Notes under the pieces: generated by a model
What the model saw: the letters and a program-made list of their open reading frames with translations, nothing else
What the model was told of the DNA's origin: nothing
The model's database searches: none
Program-made: the position numbers and the translations under genes
Source: JAILEN01 sp036723975
Lineage (GTDB): Bacteria > Bacillota > Clostridia > Lachnospirales > Lachnospiraceae
DNA length: 60,323 nt
Direction: 5' to 3'
NCBI GenBank assembly: GCA_036723975.1
Contig: DAIMGJ010000015.1
Location: forward strand, 1-60,323
In this document: piece by piece, positions 41,367-50,783 of the stretch
Layout: each line of letters begins with the position of its first letter
Position numbering within the stretch: the stretch's first letter is position 1

Positions 41367-41451
41367 ATTGGTTTTACAGTTTTATTGTCCATCGCAGCAT
41401 TGTCTGCATGATGAGGAAAAAGTTCATTATGAAACACCTTTAGGCGTTCTA

Positions 41452-41485
41452 AGTCGGGAGCAGATATCTCCCGGCTGTTTTTATA
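41452..41485 (+). terminator. Terminator after hicAB
   Basis: AGTCGGGAG pairs with CTCCCGGCT (one wobble) around a 7-base loop and is followed by TGTTTTTAT. The rest of the 237-base gap to the HD-GYP gene shows nothing I can name. Confidence 0.78.
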
Positions 41486-41603
41486 TTGGTGGGCAAGTTC
41501 CGGATTCGCTATGAGCCCGCGACCAAGCATTTTTGGAAAGAAGGAAAGCCGGTTGCAGAGCCGAAAAAAACTGTGTAAAATAGGAGAGCGGAGGGGTGGG
41601 GTA

Positions 41604-42899
41604 ATGAATCTGGATTATAATATTCTTCTTGAAGCGGCGGTAATACCGCTTGATATCATTCTTTTGATTTTTTTCCAACTGAGATATAAGAATCGTTCAA
41701 AGGTAAATGTTGCTTTTAAACATCTTGCGTTTTTTGTGACGATAGCGACGATTGTTGACGTTATAACCGCTATCGTTACCAGCGCACATGATGCTGTGCC
41801 GAATGCCGTGCATTACATTTTTAACACGATGGACTCCATGCTTGCCAGTACGACATCGATTGCCTTTGTTTTATATGTTTTTGCCTATGTAAAGGGCGAG
41901 TTTAAACTGCAATACTTGGTTATGCAAGCGCTTCTTATTATAAATTTTGCGCTTCTTCTGACGAATCCGATTACGCATCTTGTGTTTGAATATGATGAAA
42001 AAGGAAACTATATCCATAACGTTCTTTTTGTACCGGTAGCATACGGATTCCCGATTTTGTTTTTTTTCATCGGGTGCGTTTATATGTTTGTTCACTGGAA
42101 AAACTACAAAAACAGTCAGATTTATTCCATGATTGGAGCTATTTTTGGTGTCGGAACGCTGTTTTTGCTACAGATGTTTTTCTTCGATAATGTTTTGATT
42201 ACGTTTTTTGCGGCGTCTTTGGGTGTTTTAATTATTTATGTTTCACTTGAAAGTCCGGATTATGAGAGACTCCTTGAAACGATGGAACAGCTACGTGAGT
42301 CTCAGGCAAGAGAGGCTGCTGCGGTGGCAAAGGAGCGCCTTTCAAAGGAAATTATGCTTGCTTTATCCCAGGCGGTAGATGCAAAGGATCATTATACAAA
42401 CGGTCATTCCGCACGTGTTGCAAAGTATGCAAAAGAACTTGCGAAAGAACTGGGAAAGTCGGAAAAGGAATGTGAAGATATTTATTCTTTGGGACTTTTG
42501 CATGACGTTGGAAAAATCGGCGTGCCGGAAGAAATCCTTAATAAAAAGGGAAAGCTTACCGATGAGGAATTTGCGGAGATAAAGAAGCATACGGTAGCCG
42601 GATATAATATTTTAAGTACCATTACGGAGATTCCGGGTCTTTCCACGGGAGCCAGATGGCATCATGAACGCTATGACGGAAAGGGCTATCCGGATGGCTT
42701 AAAAGGTGAAGAAATACCGGAAGAAGCACGGATTATTTGCATCGCGGACTGCTATGATGCGATGACGTCAAAGAGGGTTTATTCCACTCCTAAATCAAAG
42801 GAAGAAGTGCGTACGGAAATTATACGATGCAGCGGTACACAGTTTGATCCTAGGATAGCGGAGAAGATGATTGCGTTGATTGATGCAAACATTGTATGA
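41604..42899 (+). CDS. HD-GYP domain protein with membrane sensor
   Basis: I start at 41604 after GCGGAGGGGTGGGG; 431 residues. Residues 1-215 hold six to seven membrane segments, 220-250 is a coiled coil (LRESQAREAAAVAKERL), and the rest is an HD-GYP domain with HDVGKIG (His300, Asp301), HHERYDGKGYP (Gly361-Tyr362-Pro363) and DCYDAMTSKRVY. HD-GYP enzymes degrade cyclic di-GMP; some cleave other cyclic dinucleotides. The intact GYP signature suggests activity. It is a single-gene unit followed by tRNA-Thr. Confidence 0.92.
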   Translation: MNLDYNILLEAAVIPLDIILLIFFQLRYKNRSKVNVAFKHLAFFVTIATIVDVITAIVTSAHDAVPNAVHYIFNTMDSMLASTTSIAFVLYVFAYVKGEFKLQYLVMQALLIINFALLLTNPITHLVFEYDEKGNYIHNVLFVPVAYGFPILFFFIGCVYMFVHWKNYKNSQIYSMIGAIFGVGTLFLLQMFFFDNVLITFFAASLGVLIIYVSLESPDYERLLETMEQLRESQAREAAAVAKERLSKEIMLALSQAVDAKDHYTNGHSARVAKYAKELAKELGKSEKECEDIYSLGLLHDVGKIGVPEEILNKKGKLTDEEFAEIKKHTVAGYNILSTITEIPGLSTGARWHHERYDGKGYPDGLKGEEIPEEARIICIADCYDAMTSKRVYSTPKSKEEVRTEIIRCSGTQFDPRIAEKMIALIDANIV

Positions 42900-42907
42900 T
42901 TTCATTC

Positions 42908-42936
42908 TTGACATTTCCCTTCATATTTTGTATTTT
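42908..42936 (+). promoter_or_regulatory. Promoter of the tRNA-Thr gene
   Basis: TTGACA (42908-42913) and TATTTT (42931-42936) with a 17-base spacer lie 25 bases before the tRNA. Confidence 0.72.
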
Positions 42937-42960
42937 GTTTAGGCAGGTTTTTTGCCCTGT

Positions 42961-43033
42961 GCTTCGATAGCTCAGTTGGTAGAGCACTTCACTCGTAATG
43001 AAGGGGTCGTCGGTTCGAGTCCGATTCGAAGCT
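42961..43033 (+). tRNA. tRNA-Thr (anticodon CGT)
   Basis: The acceptor arms GCTTCGA and TCGAAGC pair fully. The D arm is GCTCAGTTGGTAGAGC, the anticodon stem CTTCA/TGAAG encloses the loop CTCGTAA (anticodon CGT, reading ACG, Thr), and the T arm is GTCGG-TTCGAGT-CCGAT. Length is 73 bases and the CCA end is not encoded. The discriminator base is T. Confidence 0.95.
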
Positions 43034-43038
43034 TAAGT

Positions 43039-43079
43039 AAATACCCGTATCTGAAAAATCGGATGCGGGTATTTTTTTT
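43039..43079 (+). terminator. Terminator after tRNA-Thr
   Basis: AAATACCCGTATC and GGATGCGGGTATTT pair with wobbles around a short A-rich loop, followed by eight T residues. Confidence 0.9.
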
Positions 43080-43111
43080 GTTTTGTCAAAACCACAAAAA
43101 AATCGCATCTG

Positions 43112-43165
43112 TTGACAACTATAAGATACGGGTGTATTATAAGTGTACTAGTATGACTAATACAC
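43112..43165 (+). promoter_or_regulatory. Promoter and operator of the YtrA-type regulator/ABC operon
   Basis: TTGACA (43112-43117), 17-base spacer, TATTAT (43135-43140). An inverted repeat, GTGTATTA (43132-43139) and TAATACAC (43158-43165), spans the -10 box and start region. It is the natural candidate for GntR/YtrA-type autorepression. Confidence 0.7.
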
Positions 43166-43217
43166 ATAGGACGACGTGGAACTACGTGAAATAGGAAAAC
43201 GAGAAAGGAGGGCCCAT

Positions 43218-43583
43218 ATGCAGATTATTAATTTCCAGGACAGCCGACCGATTTACGAGCAAATTGTGGAATACTATAAGCATCTGATTCTAATCGGCGC
43301 AATGGAAAGTGATGAGCAGATGCCATCGGTGCGAACGCTGGCCATGGACTTGGCGACGAATCCGAATACCGTGCAAAAGGCATATGCCCAGTTGGAACGA
43401 GAAGGTTTTATTTACACAGTAAAGGGTAGGGGAAATTTCGTGAAAGAGAACACAAATCTGGTGTGTGCCAGGCAGGATGAAATATGTAATAAGATTTTAG
43501 ATTTGTTAAAAGAAGCGAGGGAAATGGGCCTAAATCCCAAAGACATTTTAAAGAGCGCTTCGGAAAGGATGGGAAATGATTGA
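43218..43583 (+). CDS. GntR family regulator, YtrA type
   Basis: From 43218 (AAAGGAGGG upstream) the protein has 121 residues: a winged-helix GntR domain (RPIYEQIVEYYKHLI, LATNPNTVQKAYAQLEREGF) and a short helical tail. This compact type controls adjacent ABC exporters in Firmicutes, often induced by wall-active antibiotics. The end overlaps the ABC ATPase gene by eight bases. The operator at 43132-43165 fits autoregulation. Confidence 0.92.
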   Translation: MQIINFQDSRPIYEQIVEYYKHLILIGAMESDEQMPSVRTLAMDLATNPNTVQKAYAQLEREGFIYTVKGRGNFVKENTNLVCARQDEICNKILDLLKEAREMGLNPKDILKSASERMGND

Positions 43584-44481
43584 GATTAAAAATGTAAGCA
43601 AATCCTATGATGAGATTTTGGCACTTTCCAATCTTACCTTATCCATGCGCGAAAAAGAGGTCTTTGGTTTGGTAGGAACCAACGGTGCCGGAAAATCCAC
43701 TTTGCTTCGTATTATGTCCGGTGTGTTAGAAGCGGACAAGGGTGAAATCATAATCGACGGGGAAAACGTATATGATAACCCGAAAGTAAAACGTGAACTG
43801 TTTTTTATTCCGGATGATGCCTATGTGTTCCCTAATTCCACACCGAATACCATGGCAGAATACTATGCGCATATTTATCCGAGGTTTGATAAAAACCGCT
43901 TCCAATATTTGCTTCAGAATTTTAACCTAGACGGAGACAGAAAGATTCAAACTTTCTCCAAGGGTATGAAAAAACAGATGTTTTTGATTTTGGGAATCTG
44001 TGCAAAGACCAAGTATCTGTTTTGCGATGAAACCTTTGACGGATTGGATCCTGTGATGCGTCAGGCGGCAAAGAGCTTGTTTGCAAAGGAAATGGATGAA
44101 AGAGGGCTTACTCCGATTCTTACCTCCCACAACCTTCGTGAGCTGGAAGATATTTGTGATCACGTAGGACTTTTGCATAAGGGCGGCGTGGTGCTATCCC
44201 GTGATTTGGCAGATATGAAATTAAACATCCAAAAAGTTCAGGTGGTATATAACTCCGAAGAGGACAGAAGATTAGCAGAATCCAAGCTCAGCATTTTACT
44301 TCATGAGGTTCGAGGTCGTGTGCACAGTTACACGGTTCGTATGTCGGGGGCGGAACTGGAAATGATTTTTGACCATGTGGATACACTGCTTTACGAAACA
44401 TTACCACTTACACTAGAAGAAATATTCATCAGCGAAACGGAGGTGATTGGCTATGACATTAAAAACATCATCCAAGACTAA
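43576..44481 (+). CDS. ABC transporter ATP-binding protein (YtrB-like)
   Basis: The 301-residue ATPase has Walker A GTNGAGKST (about residues 34-42), the signature SKGMKKQ in place of LSGGQ, and Walker B YLFCDETFDGLDP. The degenerate signature and the C-terminal regulatory-like extension are typical of ATPases paired with GntR/YtrA regulators. It overlaps both neighbours and forms the exporter with the 740-residue permease. Confidence 0.92.
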   Translation: MIEIKNVSKSYDEILALSNLTLSMREKEVFGLVGTNGAGKSTLLRIMSGVLEADKGEIIIDGENVYDNPKVKRELFFIPDDAYVFPNSTPNTMAEYYAHIYPRFDKNRFQYLLQNFNLDGDRKIQTFSKGMKKQMFLILGICAKTKYLFCDETFDGLDPVMRQAAKSLFAKEMDERGLTPILTSHNLRELEDICDHVGLLHKGGVVLSRDLADMKLNIQKVQVVYNSEEDRRLAESKLSILLHEVRGRVHSYTVRMSGAELEMIFDHVDTLLYETLPLTLEEIFISETEVIGYDIKNIIQD

Positions 44482-46672
44482 ATCCACGCAGGGATTTATT
44501 TCCAGAAACCGCTTATGGCTGATCTCTTTGTTTACTTTAATCAGTTTTTTAAGCTATGTGGTTTTCTTTTGGTTTAGCGTATATGACCACGGGTATCAAC
44601 CGGATGCTTCGGATGTGGGATATGCAAGAAGATTGGCAGGTCAACTTAGAACAACAGTTACGTTTTGGCTTTCCTATCAGAGTTTTTCTACGATAATCGC
44701 CTGCATATACGGATTTATGTTGGGTGTAACGAGCTTTAATTATTTATACAAAAGCAAAACTGTGGACTTTTATTTTTCTATGCCCAAGAAGAAGATGGCA
44801 TACTTCTGTGAGGTTTGCGTAAATTCTGTTTTGATTTATACCATCGTAAGCGCAGCATCCTACTTTGTAAGTACGTTGATTGCAAAGGCGGTGGGAGCTC
44901 CGGTGGATGGCGCGTTATTAGGCGTTATTGTTGACGGATATGTGGCGAATTTCTTCCTGTTTTTATCTATATATGCCATCTGCATTTTTGCACAGACGTT
45001 GTGCGGACATACCTTTATCGCCATTATGCTGGCAGGATATTTTCTGGTGATTGAATTGGCGGTCCGTGGAACCATTGGTTTTTTGGCCAGCGTTTGCTTT
45101 GAAACAGATAGTTTGCATGGAGAATATCTCTTAGGAAAGAATATTTTCCCTGTTATTACTTCTCCCTTGTACAACATATTCACAGCGGCGGGTGCATCCC
45201 TATATGTAAAGGATGCACTGATTGCTGTCGTAGCCTTTGTACTGGCATTTATTTCTTACAAGCATTACAAGGGAGAATTTGCCGGAAAAGCGGTGGTGTA
45301 CAAGGGAGTGCGCTACTTGATTAAGATATCTTTGGCGTGTATGGCAGCGATTTGGGTTGCATACTTTTTCCTTGCGCTTTCCGAGCAGACTCTTTATACG
45401 ACCACAGGAAAGGTGTTTGCCGGTTTGGGAGCATTACTGGGAGCAGCCATTATTTCCGGCATTGCAGAAATTGTATTTGCCTTTGATATTCGTGCAATGT
45501 TCAAACGTTTTTGGCAGATGCCGATTTTTGCGGCAGCAGCACTTGTTTTTGTGTTTAGCTTTGGCTTTGATTGGTACGGATATGATTCTTATGTACCTGA
45601 AGCAAAAGACGTAGCGGATTGTGCCATTGCTCTTTCCGGGGGAGCGCAGAATCAATATATCATTAAAAACGGTAAATTTACAGGTTCAAATGCTACCGGA
45701 TATGCAGAGGAGTATATGCATTTGTCTTATACCAAAGAGGTGCAGGAAGTGGCAACCGTTGGTATGAAGAAAAAATCGGCGAGCAAAGAAGCGGAAAGGT
45801 TTTCGGCAAAAGGGCTCATTTATGAGGAAGATTCTTACAGCCCGTATAATTATGACGTAACCATTATGTATCGCATGAAAAACGGAAAGACCTATCGGAG
45901 AAATATTATTGTCCCGTACGACATGGATTCAAGTGTATTAAATTCAATTCTCGGTTCCGATGAGTATAGGCAGGTGAGCTTAACGTTGAATACTACGGAT
46001 GAGCTACGCAAGATTTCGGAAGGATATAATTGTATAGAGTTTTATGATGCGATAAACAAGGATGTTTCCGATGAGTCCATTGATGAATTCTTTGCGGCAT
46101 ATCAGAAAGACTTGAAACATTGGAATTACAGCGTAGCGGCCTTTGAGCCGATTTTAGGAGAGGTCTACTACTCCAAGAATAAGATGCTTTCTCCGGAGGA
46201 AATGTACGAAATGTATGGATACTTTGAGACTGATTCGGAGGAGAATGAGCAGATTGTATTCAATTTGGGCTTCCCGGTTTATGAAAGCTTTACATGTACC
46301 ATTGCTTATTTGGAAAAAAATGGTCTTTACAATACATACATGATAAACAATCCTGCCGTAGAAGATGTGGCTTATATCGAAATCCAAAAGGATGATATTA
46401 CCAGTATCAGTGGTGATTCCTGGCAATATGGAGATGGTCAGCCGGAGCAGTTCTTTATCAGTGATCCTGAGGAGATGAAAGAGGTACTTTCTGCTGTGGA
46501 ACCTGCGATAGGAAAGACCTATCCTTACCACTGGCATTGTACTAAAGATTATGATTCGCGTTATACGGTTTACATTTACTTGTATGAAAACACGGATGGA
46601 TGCTACGAACGCTGCTTCTTAAGAGGACAGGTTCCGGAGATTCTATCACAGTACGAAACTTCAACATACTAA
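44453..46672 (+). CDS. ABC transporter permease with large outer domain
   Basis: I start at the ATG at 44453, nine bases after GGAGG; a TTG at 44447 is too close. The protein of about 739 residues has roughly six membrane segments in the first 280 residues, two more to about 360, and then a large probably extracytoplasmic region (about 380-735) rich in Asp, Glu and Tyr with no motif I can name. It is coupled to the ATPase gene. The substrate is unknown; YtrA-linked exporters often respond to lipid-II-binding peptides. Confidence 0.85.
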   Translation: MTLKTSSKTKSTQGFISRNRLWLISLFTLISFLSYVVFFWFSVYDHGYQPDASDVGYARRLAGQLRTTVTFWLSYQSFSTIIACIYGFMLGVTSFNYLYKSKTVDFYFSMPKKKMAYFCEVCVNSVLIYTIVSAASYFVSTLIAKAVGAPVDGALLGVIVDGYVANFFLFLSIYAICIFAQTLCGHTFIAIMLAGYFLVIELAVRGTIGFLASVCFETDSLHGEYLLGKNIFPVITSPLYNIFTAAGASLYVKDALIAVVAFVLAFISYKHYKGEFAGKAVVYKGVRYLIKISLACMAAIWVAYFFLALSEQTLYTTTGKVFAGLGALLGAAIISGIAEIVFAFDIRAMFKRFWQMPIFAAAALVFVFSFGFDWYGYDSYVPEAKDVADCAIALSGGAQNQYIIKNGKFTGSNATGYAEEYMHLSYTKEVQEVATVGMKKKSASKEAERFSAKGLIYEEDSYSPYNYDVTIMYRMKNGKTYRRNIIVPYDMDSSVLNSILGSDEYRQVSLTLNTTDELRKISEGYNCIEFYDAINKDVSDESIDEFFAAYQKDLKHWNYSVAAFEPILGEVYYSKNKMLSPEEMYEMYGYFETDSEENEQIVFNLGFPVYESFTCTIAYLEKNGLYNTYMINNPAVEDVAYIEIQKDDITSISGDSWQYGDGQPEQFFISDPEEMKEVLSAVEPAIGKTYPYHWHCTKDYDSRYTVYIYLYENTDGCYERCFLRGQVPEILSQYETSTY

Positions 46673-46675
46673 TAT

Positions 46676-46719
46676 GTGACAAAGGAGACACAGGGACGGT
46701 TCTTGTGTCTCCTTTTTTG
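46676..46719 (+). repeat. REP-like palindrome with GGGACGGTTC core, also terminator-like
   Basis: AAAGGAGACACA (46681-46692) and TGTGTCTCCTTT (46704-46715) pair perfectly, enclosing GGGACGGTTCT, and are followed by T residues. GTGAC precedes the left arm. The GGGACGGTTC core inside GTGTC-type arms is a pattern I know from short dispersed palindromes in many Firmicutes. It probably ends the ABC operon as well. Confidence 0.7.
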
Positions 46720-46790
46720 CACACTTTTTTTCTTTTGTCTATGGATATTTGAATTTCGTTTTCTTAAAATGTCTTAAGAAAGATTTTTGG

Positions 46791-48149
46791 ATGGAAATAA
46801 AAATGACAGAAGATAAACGAATTTATACGCTAAGAGAAGAAACACCGGCCAAGGCGGTATTAAAACTGGGACTTCCGCTTGTAGCAGGCATGTTTATCAT
46901 GGTGCTATACAATATGGTGGATACTTATTTTATCGGAATGCTGCGGGATGATTATCAGCTTGCGGCAGTAAATCTGGCGTATCCCGTGATGATGATTTCT
47001 ATCGCGGTATCCAATATGATTGCCACCGGTGCATCGTCTTTGATTGCAAGAAGTTTGGGAGCACAGAATGAGAAAAAAGCAAATCATACACTAACCATCG
47101 GATTTGAATTTACAATCATCGGAGCACTACTTGTAAGTGCAATCGGCTACGCCTTTCTCAATCAAATCTGCGCAGGTCTTGGTGCAAAGGAAAACACGTT
47201 TCTTTATACAAAACAGTATGTCGCGATTATTTTGCTGGGTACCATTTTTACCATGGGAAATTATACCCTCGGACAGCTCCTTCGAAGTGAGGGCTCCGTA
47301 CGGTATTCCATCGTCGGCATGGTGGTTGGAACAGTTGCAAACATTGTTTTAGATCCGATTTTTATCTTCGGACTTCATATGGAAATTCGGGGTGCGGCAA
47401 TCGCTACAATTCTTGGAAATGCACTTGGAATGTTTACTTCACTTTTGATTTATATCAGCGGCAAATCACTTCTTAAACCGAGCTTAAGTATGTTACAGCC
47501 AACGGGTGAGATTTTGCGTGAAATCTTTTGGGTAGGGATCCCTGCAACATTAGAGACCCTTCTTACATCTGTGGCATATATTATTAATAACAACCTTGCG
47601 GTATCCTATGGCGAACTTACAGTGGCAGCAGTGGGGGTATCTCAAAAGATTATGACAATCGGAACCTATATTTATCAAGGTCTTGCCACAGGAACACAGC
47701 CGATTATGGGATACAATTACGGAGCAAAGAATTATAAGCGTATGCTTTCTGTACTAAAAAGTGGAATCCTGCTGTTAAGCTCGATTGAACTTTGTGTCAT
47801 GGCAATCTTTGGCATTTTTGCACCGCAGTTGATTGGCATTTTCTCCGATTCACCGGAGGTAATTGAAAACGGAATTCGAGTACTTCGGGCAAATATGTGC
47901 ATTCTGCCGTTTGTGGGTGCGATTTCCATGAGCCGTATTTCCTTCCAGTCCATGGGAAAAGCGCAGTATGCCTTTGTGATTACACTTATGCGTCAACTTT
48001 TTCTATATGTGCCATTGCTTTTAATCTTAAACCATACGCTTGGATTCTTTGGAATGATCTGGGCGCAACCCATTACGGAAGTGATTATGATGATGGTATC
48101 TGTTTCTATGCTTGTAAATATGATTCAAAAATTGATGAAGAAATGCTAA
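46791..48149 (+). CDS. MATE family efflux transporter
   Basis: About 452 residues with twelve membrane segments and the MATE landmarks LGLPLVAGMFIMVLYNMVDTYFIG near the start and the internal repeat FWVGIPATLETLLTSVAYIINN. MATE pumps expel drugs or cationic metabolites using sodium or proton gradients. The start is uncertain: 46791 and 46803 are both possible; AAGAAAG lies eight bases before 46791. It is a single-gene unit after the REP-like palindrome. Confidence 0.92.
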   Translation: MEIKMTEDKRIYTLREETPAKAVLKLGLPLVAGMFIMVLYNMVDTYFIGMLRDDYQLAAVNLAYPVMMISIAVSNMIATGASSLIARSLGAQNEKKANHTLTIGFEFTIIGALLVSAIGYAFLNQICAGLGAKENTFLYTKQYVAIILLGTIFTMGNYTLGQLLRSEGSVRYSIVGMVVGTVANIVLDPIFIFGLHMEIRGAAIATILGNALGMFTSLLIYISGKSLLKPSLSMLQPTGEILREIFWVGIPATLETLLTSVAYIINNNLAVSYGELTVAAVGVSQKIMTIGTYIYQGLATGTQPIMGYNYGAKNYKRMLSVLKSGILLLSSIELCVMAIFGIFAPQLIGIFSDSPEVIENGIRVLRANMCILPFVGAISMSRISFQSMGKAQYAFVITLMRQLFLYVPLLLILNHTLGFFGMIWAQPITEVIMMMVSVSMLVNMIQKLMKKC

Positions 48150-48191
48150 AATTATAATTGTTTTTTTTATGAGGTTTTGGGAATAAGGGGT

Positions 48192-49523
48192 ATGAGAGAA
48201 ATAATCAGCATATTGATATATTATTGGCCAAAGCTTATTGCAGCAACCTGGTTTGCAATTACAGGCTTGGTGATAATCAAAAAATCACGCTATGCAAAAA
48301 AGGATGCAAATGTTGTTTTATATTTCATTGCATTTTTCTTTACTTCGAGCGCATTATTTTCTATTTATGCAGAATGCTTTGCGAACGCCCTTTACTTTAG
48401 GGTAATCGAAAAATACATAACGCTGTATCAAACGCCGATTATGTATGTTTTGTACCAGATTTTTTGGGATGCGTTTTTTGTGTTCGCAGGTGGAATGATT
48501 TTTTCACAGCTTTCCGGAATGAGAAATTTTATGGGCGCTGTACTTTATATGGAATTCGTTTGTAGTGAAAGACTCGCTTCAACGATTTCGTTTACGGCAC
48601 CGGGATATTTGGCTGTATTTATTCTGATTCAGTTTGTGCTGTTTATGGTACAGCGAAAGGATTTTCCGTACACGCAGCGATTAAATGCAATCGAGTGGAG
48701 ACGAATCTTCGTATATCTGATGGGCTTGTTTTATATTGTAGATATTTTGTATGGCGCGGATTTTTTCTTCCCGGAACTGGATACGGACAATATAAATCTT
48801 CCCAATCTTTTGTGGCTGGATTCCGTTGCGATTATTTCCGGTATTCTTGTTTTAGGTTACATACGAATCAGTTTTGCGGAAGCGAAGCAGGAACACAAAA
48901 AGCAGGAGTATCAAAAACGACTGCAACACAGCCAGGAAGATATCATTGTTTCTTTGGCGGAGATTACGGAGGCAAAGTCCGGTGAGACCGGTCAGCATAT
49001 TCGCCGTGTGGCAGAATACAGTAAGTGCCTGGCAAAGCATATTTTAATCGATGCATCGGAAGTGGAAACCATTCGTGTGGCAGCGATGATGCACGATATC
49101 GGAAAGCTGATGGTAAGTCAGGATATTTTAGATAAGGCCGGAAAATTAACGCCGGAAGAATATGCAATCGTAAAAGAACATTCCGCATTCGGCTGGAATC
49201 TTTTAGCCAACTCTAAGGGCGAAGTTATGGAGATGGCCAGAGTGATTGCATTAGAGCACCATGAACGTTGGGATGGCGGCGGATATCCGGGCGGCTTAAA
49301 AGGAGACGAAATCTCTATCTATGCGCAGATTGTATCTGTGGCAGATGTATATGATGCATTAACGAGCAAGCGCGCCTATAAAGACGCGTGGGATCCGGAT
49401 GATGCAAGAAAAGAAATTGTAGCTCAGCGTGGAAAGCAGTTTGCACCCCGTGTGGTAGATGCCTTCGTTTCTTGTTACAGCGAGATTGAAGAAATCCGTA
49501 GGCAGTACGCGGATGCAGTATAG
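48192..49523 (+). CDS. HD-GYP domain protein with membrane sensor, second copy
   Basis: The protein of about 443 residues has six to seven membrane segments in the first 220 residues, a Lys/Gln-rich coiled coil, and a C-terminal HD-GYP domain with HDIGK (His301, Asp302), HHERWDGGGYP (Gly364-Tyr365-Pro366) and DVYDALTSKRAY. It should degrade cyclic di-GMP or a relative. The start is uncertain: a TTG at 48177 and the ATG at 48192 both have imperfect ribosome sites. It has the same layout as the protein at 41604 but a different sensor. Confidence 0.88.
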   Translation: MREIISILIYYWPKLIAATWFAITGLVIIKKSRYAKKDANVVLYFIAFFFTSSALFSIYAECFANALYFRVIEKYITLYQTPIMYVLYQIFWDAFFVFAGGMIFSQLSGMRNFMGAVLYMEFVCSERLASTISFTAPGYLAVFILIQFVLFMVQRKDFPYTQRLNAIEWRRIFVYLMGLFYIVDILYGADFFFPELDTDNINLPNLLWLDSVAIISGILVLGYIRISFAEAKQEHKKQEYQKRLQHSQEDIIVSLAEITEAKSGETGQHIRRVAEYSKCLAKHILIDASEVETIRVAAMMHDIGKLMVSQDILDKAGKLTPEEYAIVKEHSAFGWNLLANSKGEVMEMARVIALEHHERWDGGGYPGGLKGDEISIYAQIVSVADVYDALTSKRAYKDAWDPDDARKEIVAQRGKQFAPRVVDAFVSCYSEIEEIRRQYADAV

Positions 49524-49540
49524 AAATGAGGTGAATCATT

Positions 49541-50284
49541 ATGTTTGATGCAAATAAAGAAATCGAGAACGTAGTGGATTGGATTCAGGAGTGGTTTTCT
49601 GCAAACGGCCCGAAGGCAAATGCAGTCATCGGCCTTTCCGGCGGAAAGGATTCGTCCATTGTAGCTGCACTTTTGGTAGAGGCACTTGGAAAAGACAGAG
49701 TCATCGGTGTAATGATGCCAAACGGTGAGCAAAAGGACATTTCGGACTCCAAGCAGATCGCAGAGTTTTTGGGAATTAAAACCTATACCGTAAATATTGC
49801 ACCGTACTACGATGCAGCACTTAACAGCTTTGCTTCGGATTTGCCGGATTTATCCATTTCCGAAGATACAAAGATTAATCTGGCTCCCCGTCTTCGCATG
49901 GCGACACTCTACGCAGTGGCACAGTCTCTTCCAAACGGTGGACGTGTGGCAAATACCTGCAATGCTTCTGAGGATTATGTGGGATATTCTACAAAGTATG
50001 GTGATGCAGCCGGAGATTTCTCACCGTGTTCTGACTTTACGGTTACGGAAATGCTTGCCATCGGGGATGCACTTGGGGTTCCGACAGAGCTTGTTCATAA
50101 GACTCCGTCCGACGGATTATGCGGCAAGAGTGATGAAGACAAACTTGGATTTACCTATGCGATGTTGGATTATTACATGGAAACGGGAGAGTGCGAGGAT
50201 GAAGTGATTCGTGAAAAAATCGACCGTGCTCATCGTTTAAACCTCCATAAGTTGGAAGTCATTCCGGCTTACAGAAGAAGATAG
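49541..50284 (+). CDS. nadE: NAD(+) synthase, ammonia-dependent
   Basis: The 247-residue protein has the ATP-pyrophosphatase loop SGGKDSS (residues 33-39), then RLRMATLYAVAQ, NASEDYVGYSTKYGD and HKTPSDGLCGKSDEDKLGF, which are NadE signatures. There is no glutaminase domain, so free ammonia is the nitrogen donor. Length is near the family's short form. It catalyses the last step of NAD synthesis. It ends convergently with the ArsR-type gene and no clear terminator is visible between. Confidence 0.94.
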   Translation: MFDANKEIENVVDWIQEWFSANGPKANAVIGLSGGKDSSIVAALLVEALGKDRVIGVMMPNGEQKDISDSKQIAEFLGIKTYTVNIAPYYDAALNSFASDLPDLSISEDTKINLAPRLRMATLYAVAQSLPNGGRVANTCNASEDYVGYSTKYGDAAGDFSPCSDFTVTEMLAIGDALGVPTELVHKTPSDGLCGKSDEDKLGFTYAMLDYYMETGECEDEVIREKIDRAHRLNLHKLEVIPAYRRR

Positions 50285-50331
50285 TTTGGCGTTTTCTTGG
50301 AAAGTATATTAAAAACTGCATATCAAAAGAT

Positions 50332-50694
50332 TTATAAATCGTCCGGACATGTGATCTGGGCGATTTTTTCTATGGTGTGATGCATGGCATCGGCGATTTC
50401 TGTATCCGATGCTTTGTAATACATCTCTTTTCCGTTGCGGTTGGATGTGATAAGACCTGCCGCTTTTAATACACGCAAATGATGAGAAACTGCAGGGGAG
50501 GACATATCTACAGAGTTGGCAATCTCCACAACACAAGCTTCCGTATGACACAGCAACCAGAAAATGCGCAAACGGGAGGTGTCCCCCAGCTGCTTCATGG
50601 CCTCTGCCACCGCTTCAATGGTTTCAATGCGCGGCGCGTGAACGCTGTAGGTTTCTTCAATGTGATGATGATCATGTTCTTTTTTTATTGCCAT
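50332..50694 (-). CDS. ArsR/SmtB family metal-sensing repressor
   Basis: From 50694 (GGAGG five bases upstream) the product has 121 residues. A His-rich start (HDHHH) may bind metal. The winged-helix region reads LGDTSRLRIFWLL, CVVEIANSVDMSSPAVSHHLRVLKAAGL. The VSHHLRVL recognition helix is classic for SmtB/CzrA-type sensors of Zn, Cd or Pb. It is divergent from a metal-binding protein and a metal-exporting ATPase, which it surely controls through the palindromes at 50752 and 50821. Confidence 0.92.
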   Translation of the reverse strand: MAIKKEHDHHHIEETYSVHAPRIETIEAVAEAMKQLGDTSRLRIFWLLCHTEACVVEIANSVDMSSPAVSHHLRVLKAAGLITSNRNGKEMYYKASDTEIADAMHHTIEKIAQITCPDDL

Positions 50695-50737
50695 AACATC
50701 CTCCAAATCTAAACCGTTTTTACGATTTGTTTGTTTT

Positions 50738-50743
50738 ATTATA
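50738..50743 (-). promoter_or_regulatory. -10 box of the ArsR-type gene
   Basis: On the minus strand TATAAT lies about 43 bases before the start. The ArsR operator at 50752-50769 covers the expected -35 region, which has no good consensus. Confidence 0.6.
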
Positions 50744-50751
50744 ACACAACA

Positions 50752-50769
50752 ATTAAATAATTGCTTAAT
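50752..50769. promoter_or_regulatory. ArsR-type operator 1
   Basis: ATTAAATAATTGCTTAAT has matching ends ATTAA/TTAAT and differs from the site at 50823-50840 at only three of 18 bases. It overlaps the -35 region of the regulator's own promoter. Confidence 0.7.
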
Positions 50770-50783
50770 CTTTTAAAAACCCG

